A stretch of 21,405 nt of DNA. Origin: Chloroflexota bacterium. GTDB taxonomy: Bacteria; Chloroflexota; UBA6077. The notes beneath the pieces are model-generated. The model searched no databases. It saw nothing but the letters and a program-made list of their open reading frames with translations, and was not told where the DNA came from. The position numbers and the translations under genes were made by a program. Positions 15,871 to 21,405 of the stretch are shown piece by piece. Each line of letters starts with the position of its first letter. Positions within the stretch are counted from its first letter, which is position 1. The stretch is from contig JAJYKO010000008.1 of NCBI GenBank assembly GCA_021788565.1, positions 1 to 21,405 of the forward strand. The letters are read 5' to 3'.

Positions 15871-16590
15871 ATGTTCGGAATCAACGTGCGTTCAACGGCA
15901 GTGAAACTCATTGGCACCAGCATATTTTCCCTGGCGCTCGTCGGCGGCGTTTTAGCGACGCCAGCGCTCGCGGCGAGCGGATCGGATACCGCGACAGGCT
16001 CTGGGTCCCACTACGCGGAGGCGGCCTCGAACTCGATCCCTCCGATGCCGTGCATCCCGAACGTCGATTGCTCCTACCACGGCACGTATAATGGCCGCGT
16101 GATAGACCTGGCCCACGTCATCAACGTCAGCGTCGAAGACCTGCCCGACGCCACGCTCGTCGGTCACTTGACCAACTTCCAGACCAACAATCCCTACTAT
16201 CATTGCCTGAACGGGGAGACACTAAACGTCTGGGTCGCACCGAACGAGTTTCCGAATGACTACGTCGTCCACAACGGCGACGAAGGCCCGCAGTGTGTCT
16301 ACGGCACCTGGCTGTTCCCACAACCGAATCCCCGGTTCACGGGGCTGTTGGGCAGCCGTTACGCGACGCTCGACCACGTCATCAACTTGAGTGTCGAGGA
16401 TCTGCCCGATGCGCAGGCGGTTGGGATGCTTATAGGGTTCCAGACGAACGATCCCTACTACAGTCGCCTGAACGGAAAGGCACTGCGCGTCTGGGTGGCG
16501 CCCAACGAGTTCCCTGATGATTTCGTGATCCACAACGGCGATCAGGGCCCGCAGGCCACCTACGGCACCTGGCTTCTGCCACGCCGGTGA
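15871..16590 (+). CDS. Secreted protein with two copies of an ~80-residue domain shared with the sigma factor
   Basis: A 239-residue exported protein. The leader MFGINVRSTAVKLIGTSIFS, then LALVGGVLATPALA, has a cleavage site near residue 35, followed by a Ser/Thr linker. Two tandem domains follow: about 68-150 and 155-237. Each contains [HN]VIN-SVEDLPDA, a short GxL-x-x-FQTN(N/D)PYY segment, a LNG...L-VWVAPNEFP segment, a (V/I)HNGD-GPQ segment and a closing YGTWL. Domain 1 has Cys112 and Cys142, probably a disulfide; domain 2 has Ser and Ala there. The same domain, with the two cysteines, forms the outer part of the sigma protein encoded next. The ATG at 15871 follows AGGAGG by 8 nt. I do not recognise the domain family. 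It may be a ligand, decoy or co-receptor of the sigma factor; this is inference. Confidence 0.85.
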   Translation: MFGINVRSTAVKLIGTSIFSLALVGGVLATPALAASGSDTATGSGSHYAEAASNSIPPMPCIPNVDCSYHGTYNGRVIDLAHVINVSVEDLPDATLVGHLTNFQTNNPYYHCLNGETLNVWVAPNEFPNDYVVHNGDEGPQCVYGTWLFPQPNPRFTGLLGSRYATLDHVINLSVEDLPDAQAVGMLIGFQTNDPYYSRLNGKALRVWVAPNEFPDDFVIHNGDQGPQATYGTWLLPRR

Positions 16591-16620
16591 TTTGAGAGAG
16601 CTTTGCCAGGCGGTTTACCG

Positions 16621-16656
16621 AGCGTATGGGGCGAGGCATGGCTCGCCCCATACGCT
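16621..16656 (+). terminator. Strong hairpin between the secreted-protein and sigma genes
   Basis: A perfect 15-bp stem: 16621-16635 (AGCGTATGGGGCGAG) with 16642-16656, loop of 6 nt. There is no clear T-run after it, so it may attenuate or protect the message rather than end it, or be a member of the REP-like GTAGGGGCGAGG palindrome family. A second, smaller hairpin (16664-16684, CATTCGCG / CGCGGAATG) follows, close to the sigma gene start. Confidence 0.6.
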
Positions 16657-16699
16657 TCAAGACATTCGCGTTTTCGCGGAATGACGGAAGAGTCTCGCT

Positions 16700-18460
16700 A
16701 TGTCACAAGACAGCAACGCTGCTCCTGATGGTGATCGCGAGCCTGGTTTGTCGGCGCCTGACATCGACGGGCACGGTGACGCGGAGCTCGCGACGCGCTT
16801 CCGCGCGGGCGACCTCAACGCTCTTGGAGCACTCTACCAGCGCCACCTGCCGGCCCTCTACGATTTCCTCGCTCGGACGGTGCGCAAGCCGGCGATCGCC
16901 GAAGATCTCGCCCAGACCACCTTCGTGCAGGCGTTCGAGCGCCGCGCGACGCTGGAGGACCCGGCGCGGATACGGGCCTGGCTCTTCAGCATCGCCCACA
17001 ATCTGGCCATGAACCAGGTCACGCGCCAGCGCCCGACTGACCAGATCGACGAGGCGCTCGAGGTCGCGACGGGGGAGCGCGGCCCGGAGGAGCAGGTGCT
17101 GGCCGACGACGCGGCGCAGCTTGTCTGGGCCGCCGCCGCGAGCCTGGAGCCGAGGCAGTACGCCGTCCTCGATCTGACGGTGCGCCAGGAGCTCACCACG
17201 CCGGAAGTGGCCGAGGCGATGGGCTTGCCCACCGACCACGTCGCCGTGCTGGTACACCGGGCCCGCGAGGCTCTCGGCAACGCCGTTCGAGACTTACTGT
17301 TGGTGCGGCAACGCGCGACCTGCGCGCGCCTGACAGAGCTGGTGCCGGAGAGCGCCGAGTTTACGCCCGAACTGCGCAGCACGGTTGATCATCACCTGCG
17401 GCGCTGCGAAAGCTGCCAGAAACTGAGCCGGCGATTGACCGCACCCGCCGAGCTGTTTGGCGCGCTCGCTCCCCTACCGGTTCCCGCGGCGGTGCGCGAT
17501 GGGGGCTGGCAGCAACTGCTTGGCCGGATCGGCCAGGCGCCGGCGCCGGCCGGCCACTTGTCGGCCGTGCAGCGATTGCGGAGCGCGATCAAGACACCCC
17601 GCCTGCTCGGAGCGCTGGGCGGCGGCATCGCGGCGCTCGCGGTGGCCACGGCGCTCGCCATTGGGCGGCCCGCGCCCAGCCCGACACCAATCGTCCCGCG
17701 AGCCACGCCGACGGCAATCGTGGCCACGGCAACGCTGACGCCGCTTCCGCCTTCGCCGACACCAGCGCCGTCGTCGATCATTGTGCTCACCTATAGCGGC
17801 ATCTGGCACAGGCAGCGCGTCCGTCTCGCCACGGTGCCGAATCGACCGGTCCAAGTGTTCGCCGACGCCCAGCCGATCGGTTGGGTGGCCGACTTCCAAA
17901 CCGGCGACCCGCGATACCGGTGTCTAAGGGCGCGCGCAGTCAGGGTCTGGAAGGCGCCGAGGGAGTTTCCGGGATTGCTCGTGGCACACGCCGTCGGCAC
18001 CGGACCGCATTGCGCTAGCGGCACCTGGGCATTCGTGCCCCCACTCCGCACGCCGACGCCAGCTCCGAGGTATCCGCCGCGGCCGGCCCCGACGCGGCAA
18101 CCGACCGCCCGACCTATCGCAACCAGAGCGGTGATCGTCGCCGCGTCGCCAACGCGAGTCCCGCTGCCGACCACGACCCGTCCATCGGCGACGCCAATGC
18201 CGGGTCCAGAGCCGACGGCTACCCCGACGCGCGAGCCGACCTCGGCGCCGCCGTCGCCCGTGCCGCCTCCGCCGACGGCGACCCGGATTGTCGAAACACC
18301 CCTGCCAACGCCGACCACGGTCGCTTCGCCAACGCGCGAGCCGACGCCGATTATCCCGACGCCAACCGAAACGCCGGCCCCAACAGCGACGCGCGAGCCG
18401 ACGCCGGTTCCCCCAACGCCGACGCCGACACGCCAGGCCTGCCGGTTCTGTCCCCTTTGA
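16700..18460 (+). CDS. Membrane-tethered ECF sigma factor with zinc-finger, TM helix and outer sensor domain
   Basis: A 586-residue single-chain regulator. Residues 28-105 are sigma region 2 (ELATRFRAGDLNALGALYQR, then AEDLAQTTFVQAF and ARIRAWLFSIAHN). Residues 140-195 are region 4 (EPRQYAVLDLTVRQELTTPE, then VAEAMGLPTDHVAVLVHRAR). Next comes a zinc-binding anti-sigma-like segment: Cys208, His232, Cys236 and Cys239 (H-x3-C-x2-C), as in ZAS/zf-HC2 domains. A transmembrane helix spans about 302-322 (LLGALGGGIAALAVATALAI). Outside are a Pro/Thr linker (324-358), a domain (359-446) that matches the neighbouring secreted protein (ADFQTGDPRYRCLRARAVRV, GPHCASGTWAF), and a ~130-residue Thr/Pro-rich tail ending CRFCPL. 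The normal sigma/anti-sigma pair is thus one polypeptide. Release would need cleavage or a conformational change. ATG at 16700 follows GGAAGAG. Sigma assignment is secure; the mechanism is inferred. Confidence 0.9.
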   Translation: MSQDSNAAPDGDREPGLSAPDIDGHGDAELATRFRAGDLNALGALYQRHLPALYDFLARTVRKPAIAEDLAQTTFVQAFERRATLEDPARIRAWLFSIAHNLAMNQVTRQRPTDQIDEALEVATGERGPEEQVLADDAAQLVWAAAASLEPRQYAVLDLTVRQELTTPEVAEAMGLPTDHVAVLVHRAREALGNAVRDLLLVRQRATCARLTELVPESAEFTPELRSTVDHHLRRCESCQKLSRRLTAPAELFGALAPLPVPAAVRDGGWQQLLGRIGQAPAPAGHLSAVQRLRSAIKTPRLLGALGGGIAALAVATALAIGRPAPSPTPIVPRATPTAIVATATLTPLPPSPTPAPSSIIVLTYSGIWHRQRVRLATVPNRPVQVFADAQPIGWVADFQTGDPRYRCLRARAVRVWKAPREFPGLLVAHAVGTGPHCASGTWAFVPPLRTPTPAPRYPPRPAPTRQPTARPIATRAVIVAASPTRVPLPTTTRPSATPMPGPEPTATPTREPTSAPPSPVPPPPTATRIVETPLPTPTTVASPTREPTPIIPTPTETPAPTATREPTPVPPTPTPTRQACRFCPL

Positions 18461-18522
18461 GCGAGCTCCGCCATGTGAATGTGACGGATGAGCTCCGCAG
18501 AATGAGATCGCATATTTTCGTC

Positions 18523-18547
18523 CAATTAGCACCTGTCGGACTAATTG
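18523..18547. repeat. Small perfect inverted repeat after the sigma gene
   Basis: CAATTAG (18523-18529) and CTAATTG (18541-18547) with an 11-nt loop. It may be a weak terminator or a protein site; no T-run follows. A direct repeat GAGCTCCGC also occurs twice just upstream, around 18464 and 18490. Confidence 0.4.
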
Positions 18548-18685
18548 TATAAACCGTATCAGCCGTAGAAGGAGTGGCTGTTTTAATAAGGAAGTCCCGA
18601 ACCTGCGCCGATTACAGCGGTGTTCGCATTTTGCTGTAGAAGGGAGAGGAGGAAAGCGGCCCCTGTCTGCTCGTTACTTTCTTAG

Positions 18686-18886
18686 GGGGTCAAGGCAAGC
18701 GAGAGACAGAAGAGTTGCGAGAGAAGAGGGCCCACTTTTCTCCCTGCATCGAGTTGGAGCGTGTTCTGGATGAAGCAGCAAGAAGAGGCGAGGCATCGTG
18801 TGTGTCGTTGGGAGGTGCGCGTCGTGAGGCGCGCAAACGGCCTTCGCGATAGGCAGGCGTGTCTAATCCGTTGACACAATGTCGAT
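18686..18886. repeat. Dispersed ~200-bp repeat, copy B
   Basis: Close match of copy A (3000-3196) in the same orientation, with small insertions. The end hairpin is re-formed with different bases (GTGTC-T-AA / TTGACAC, 18869-18887), consistent with selection on structure. It occupies most of the 18461-18969 gap between the sigma gene and the convergent DUF1254 gene. Confidence 0.7.
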
Positions 18887-18969
18887 TCGACCGAGACATG
18901 GATGGGGGCAGGCCCTGCGGCCGCGGGCCAGATTTCTTGGTCTTGCCCGGTCGTTTGGCCTCGTGTCCT

Positions 18970-19560
18970 CTAGCGGCTAGGCGGCATGAGCTGTATCTGC
19001 TTCGCGAGCCCGTAAGCCGTGGGAAGATCGCTATCGTTCTCTACGAAGACGCGGCCAATGACAATCACAGAATTGTTCGGCGAGGCTAGCTGTCTCATAC
19101 TACTCGGCAGCTGTCCTTTCCAGTTCGGCCCCGTAATTAGGTACTCGCCCGCTTGCGTACCTGTGGCGCGTTTCCCGACGTAGGCAAAGTTAGTGTTGTT
19201 CGACGGGTCGGTGAACTGCACGCTGTAGTAGCGACCGGCCATGTCCGGAACGTCCAAGGTTAACGGTCCTCTGCTTAAGTCGAGCCAGCCGCAGACGTAG
19301 AGCGTATCGCGGTTCGTGCCACGACTCATCAAATCTGAGCTTCCGGGCGGCAGCGATACGCGAAGGGCATCTGCAAAGAGTGCTTGGGGCTGCGTATAGA
19401 GCGTATTGACCGGGATGGGGCCGTCGCCGAATCCTTTCACGAGGAGCGCCCTCTTGTACACGTACAGAAGCAGGCGTGGCCAAGAGTAGATGACAATGAA
19501 CCATGTCACGACACAGACCCCGCCGAATATGAGCAAATGTTCGTATTCCATATGCATCAT
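18970..19560 (-). CDS. DUF1254 domain membrane protein
   Basis: A 196-residue protein with one N-terminal membrane helix (LLIFGGVCVVTWFIVIYSW, about residues 9-27) followed by a DUF1254-type outer domain. The characteristic segments are NRDTLYVCGWLDLSRGPLTL, VPDMAGRYYSVQFTDPSNNT and NFAYVGKRATGT, with GRVFVENDSDLPTAYGLAKQ near the C-terminus. The biochemical role of this family is unknown. It is the third gene of a minus-strand operon; its ATG overlaps the stop of the DUF1214 gene (ATGA). DUF1254 and DUF1214 often form one protein in that order; here they are separate and in reverse order, which I recall from two-gene operons elsewhere. Length is normal for the stand-alone form. Confidence 0.85.
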   Translation of the reverse strand: MMHMEYEHLLIFGGVCVVTWFIVIYSWPRLLLYVYKRALLVKGFGDGPIPVNTLYTQPQALFADALRVSLPPGSSDLMSRGTNRDTLYVCGWLDLSRGPLTLDVPDMAGRYYSVQFTDPSNNTNFAYVGKRATGTQAGEYLITGPNWKGQLPSSMRQLASPNNSVIVIGRVFVENDSDLPTAYGLAKQIQLMPPSR

Positions 19561-20225
19561 CTCACTCTAACAACCGGCGGCACATTGTACTTGCCGTCGA
19601 GAATGGCCGCGCCAGGTATGTACACGCGCAGCCAGAGTATGAAATTCCCCGCCGGCGCAGGCAGCCAGTTTGACTCATGCCCGGCTGGAGCGGTGTGCTG
19701 AAGATAAATATCGACCGAACCGTCGGGGTTTGGCGCGAGGCCGGAGCGATCGCCGACGTTGTATCGATTGATCGGATTCGGTACAAAGTAGTTCTTCGCA
19801 TCGCCCATCGTCAGTGACCAGAACGCATCGTTGGGCGGAAGACCGCCTGCCGGAAAGTGCAAGACGTAGTCGTGCTGGCCATCGAGCGTATGGCCCGCGC
19901 CATCCGAGTTCGTCCACCAATACATCGACTCCTCCGGGACGTTGACCGGGCCGGGAAACAGTTGTGCGCACGCGGCCCTGAACAGCACGCCGTTGCCGGG
20001 CACGCCGAGGCCGAACATGGTGATCCAGCCGTTGACCTTCGTTGCCTTGATCCTCGCGTAGATTTGGGCCGTGACAAAGGCCAGCCCGAAGCCGATGAGG
20101 ACGCCTTGTATCACATCGCTTTGCACTGTTCTCGAACTCAGATCGATAAAGAAGAGTAAACGGATGATGAAGTAGACGCATACCAAGCCGACGAGCGTTG
20201 CCAGAAGAGTGTATGTTCTGCTCAT
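19557..20225 (-). CDS. DUF1214 domain membrane protein
   Basis: A 222-residue protein with two N-terminal membrane helices (about 5-27 and 38-58) and a DUF1214 domain: HDYVLHFPAGGLPPNDAFWS, LTMGDAKNYFVPNPINRYNV, GDRSGLAPNPDGSVDIYLQH and a final SNWLPAPAGNFILWLRVYIP. The W-LP-P-G-F-L-LR-Y-P ending is diagnostic for the family. Biochemical function is unknown. It lies 7 nt after the small membrane protein gene and overlaps the DUF1254 gene by 4 bp, so the three are one operon and the two DUF proteins probably act together in or at the membrane. The ATG is at 20223-20225; the ribosome binding site is weak, suggesting translation coupled to the gene before it. Confidence 0.87.
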   Translation of the reverse strand: MSRTYTLLATLVGLVCVYFIIRLLFFIDLSSRTVQSDVIQGVLIGFGLAFVTAQIYARIKATKVNGWITMFGLGVPGNGVLFRAACAQLFPGPVNVPEESMYWWTNSDGAGHTLDGQHDYVLHFPAGGLPPNDAFWSLTMGDAKNYFVPNPINRYNVGDRSGLAPNPDGSVDIYLQHTAPAGHESNWLPAPAGNFILWLRVYIPGAAILDGKYNVPPVVRVR

Positions 20226-20232
20226 ATTGTAG

Positions 20233-20439
20233 TCACTTACTCGGAGGCCAGGGCCACCCCAGATAGAGGAGTAGCAGGCCGAACAGGGCGATAACGGCGC
20301 TGCCCGCGATCCACGCCGTTTGCCCCTCCATCACGCCGACTTTTACGACCCCCACTATTGCGACCCCGAGGGTGATGAGGCCGGCCACGAATCTCACCCA
20401 ACGCTCGACCGGGTCGTTACTTTTCGGCCAATCTGGCAT
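20233..20439 (-). CDS. Small two-helix membrane protein, first gene of DUF1214 operon
   Basis: A 68-residue protein with a short charged N-terminus (MPDWPKSNDPVERWVR) and two membrane helices, about residues 16-36 and 42-62, ending GWPWPPSK. I do not recognise the family. The ATG at 20437-20439 follows AGGGGGT by 4 nt. It ends 7 nt before the DUF1214 start and heads the three-gene operon, so it is probably a partner or assembly factor for the membrane proteins that follow. Confidence 0.75.
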   Translation of the reverse strand: MPDWPKSNDPVERWVRFVAGLITLGVAIVGVVKVGVMEGQTAWIAGSAVIALFGLLLLYLGWPWPPSK

Positions 20440-20473
20440 TGGTACCCCCTGTCGTCACACCATACCAGGTTCC

Positions 20474-20510
20474 ATATCAAAATGATATCACTTTTCATGA
20501 CTTCGTACAA
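20474..20510 (-). promoter_or_regulatory. Promoter and operator of the DUF1214/DUF1254 operon
   Basis: On the minus strand TTGTAC (20505-20510) and TATCAT (20482-20487) are spaced exactly 17 nt. A perfect palindrome ATATCA-AAA-TGATAT (20474-20488) covers the -10 box, indicating repression by a dimeric regulator. Transcription should start near 20475. Confidence 0.65.
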
Positions 20511-20746
20511 GGTAAAAACAAGGCCACGGGAGCAGGTTCGCGCAAGCCCCACTGCCTCCAGTCCTTCGGCAATGCGCTGTCCAGTGGCAGGGTCCAGGAT
20601 CCACTAGAAATCCATACGCGTCCCGTGCGATATCGCGATGCTGACCGGGGCCAGGGCCGGACTACCAGTCGAGGGGAACTCCTGGCGCTCCCTGTTGACA
20701 CGCAGTGGCAGCGTGGCCAGTTTGGCGACCTGCGGGAGGATCTTAG

Positions 20747-20821
20747 ATGCCAAGGCGGACGCTTACGAGGGCACTCCAACAGGCCAGCCTGACAGTGGAG
20801 GAACTGATAGAGCTACTATGA
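20747..20821 (+). CDS. Small ORF upstream of hicB copy 3
   Basis: Twenty-four codons, MPRRTLTRALQQASLTVEEL then IELL, ending in TGA that overlaps the hicB ATG. GGGAGG precedes the ATG by about 7 nt, an excellent ribosome binding site. The C-terminal TVEELIELL is shared with copy 1 (7961-8002). It may encode a leader peptide or the remainder of a partner protein. Whether it is made is unknown. Confidence 0.45.
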   Translation: MPRRTLTRALQQASLTVEELIELL

Positions 20822-20893
20822 GACGCTACACAATCTTGCTGGACCCAGACCCCGAAGCTACTCAGCGTCGAAATAGACGAGGCGGCTACGTAA
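20818..20893 (+). pseudogene. HicB-like gene, copy 3, with internal deletion
   Basis: Starts like the other copies (MRRYTILLDPDPE) and then jumps from the first CCCGAAG to the second, removing about 161 bp that are present in copy 1 (between 8032 and 8199). Because 161 is not a multiple of three, the frame is lost. The old 3' end including TACGTAA and the sequence after it are still recognisable. Confidence 0.85.
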
Positions 20894-20924
20894 GCGGCAT
20901 AGCTACCATGAAGGACCTGTCGCT

Positions 20925-20999
20925 CGTAGGAGCCGGCTCCTGCCGGCGAACGTCCTCATCGGGCAGATGGACCATCGCCGCCGGGAGGCGGCTCCTACG
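20925..20999. repeat. REP-like inverted repeat (GTAGGAGCCG family)
   Basis: Arms 20925-20949 and 20975-20999 pair over about 25 bp with a few mismatches (CGTAGGAGCCG / CGGCTCCTACG), around a 25-nt loop. It follows the broken hicB copy by 30 bp. Confidence 0.7.
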
Positions 21000-21109
21000 T
21001 GGAGGGAATGAGGCTCTGCCCGGATTATTGACGGGGGCAGAGTGGTCGTTTCTCGCCCGGCCGTGGCCCCCGCGAAGCGGCCACAATATGGACGGCTACC
21101 ACGCCCACG

Positions 21110-21405
21110 TTACACGAAGCCCGGGAAGAAGTCCGTCTTGATCTGCTTTTCCGGCACTCCCATGCCCGTGAGTATCTCCTCGTAAGCCCTCACCATGCCC
21201 TGCGGTCCCGACAGATAGAAGACGCGTTCCTGATAATCCGGGACCTCTTCGGCTATCATCCTTGCGTCGATCCTTCCAAGCCGCCCCGTCCAATTCGCCG
21301 GACGGCTTGCTCGGTCGGTCAACGTGTAGACGGTCCTTATACTCAGGCGCCGCTCTGCCTCGTCCAGGACATCACGGTAGACCACTTCATCGGCGGTCTT
21401 GTTGG
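21110..21405 (-). CDS. NAD(P)H oxidoreductase, C-terminal part (runs off right edge)
   Basis: The visible 97 residues form the C-terminal half of a ferredoxin-reductase-type NAD-binding domain. Segments are NKTADEVVYRDVLDEAERR, RTVYTLTDR, VPDYQERVFYLSGPQGMVRA and the end MGVPEKQIKTDFFPGFV. FYLSGPQGM is the usual 'Y-x-CGP-x-M' motif with Ser for Cys, and the K-x-x-FFPG ending is common in FAD/NAD-binding reductases. Such proteins transfer electrons from NAD(P)H through FAD to iron-sulfur or haem partners; the specific partner cannot be told. The N-terminal FAD-binding part lies outside the window and no upstream stop is seen, so it is partial. Confidence 0.85.
   Translation of the reverse strand, partial: NKTADEVVYRDVLDEAERRLSIRTVYTLTDRASRPANWTGRLGRIDARMIAEEVPDYQERVFYLSGPQGMVRAYEEILTGMGVPEKQIKTDFFPGFV

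Noticed and set aside
18052..18455. Possible CRISPR or tandem DNA repeat array
   Set aside because: The periodicity comes from codons for TPxP and REPT segments; there are no regular spacers.
17791..18532. Large Gly/Val/Arg-rich minus-strand frames opposite the sigma gene tail
   Set aside because: Reverse complement of the Thr/Pro-rich repeats; low-complexity shadow.

Overview
The window is GC-rich and reads like an uncultured Chloroflexota genome. The lipoprotein and the sigma factor carry long Thr/Pro-rich extracellular linkers, one protein has the WRKADN...TAFTNGY...WINGLYG domain I associate with that phylum, and short palindromic intergenic repeats of a type common there recur. This assignment is inference; there is no rRNA or other marker beyond part of metG.

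Layout. (1) 1-2856, minus strand: the N-terminal two thirds or so of methionyl-tRNA synthetase, then two GT2 glycosyltransferases. Both gaps are filled with tandem 7-bp repeats, and these repeats supply the stop codons of both glycosyltransferases. (2) 2857-12850: an accessory region rich in defence and toxin-antitoxin genes. It holds a 1,326-residue SIR2-domain protein (Dsr-like, probably an NAD-consuming abortive-infection protein), a HicB-like antitoxin without HicA, a HEPN protein overlapped by a partner gene, a SUKH-type protein, an HTH antitoxin with a decayed PIN toxin, an intact DUF433/DUF5615 module, a second hicB copy, and a decayed partial copy of the DUF433 gene with its control region. 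Several gaps contain no convincing gene. (3) 12858-15625: dispersed repeats, a short secreted-protein-type domain gene overlapping a lipoprotein gene, and the tail of a transposase. (4) 15871-18460, the most interesting locus: a secreted protein with two copies of an ~80-residue domain, followed by an ECF-type sigma factor fused in one polypeptide to a zinc-binding anti-sigma-like segment, a transmembrane helix and an outer part carrying a third copy of the same domain. (5) 18970-20439, minus strand: a three-gene membrane operon (small two-helix protein, DUF1214, DUF1254) with a good promoter and a palindrome over its -10 box. (6) 20747-21405: a third, deleted hicB copy with a small upstream ORF, a hairpin repeat, and the C-terminal end of an NAD-binding oxidoreductase running off the window.

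How it may work together. The sigma factor and its neighbour look like a self-contained envelope-sensing switch: the outer domain of a membrane-held sigma factor would respond to, or be competed by, a secreted protein made of the same domain. This is inferred from shared sequence and adjacency. Around it, the three hicB cassettes, the duplicated DUF433 leader, the PIN pseudogene and a ~200-bp repeat present three times show an accessory region that has been repeatedly duplicated and trimmed.
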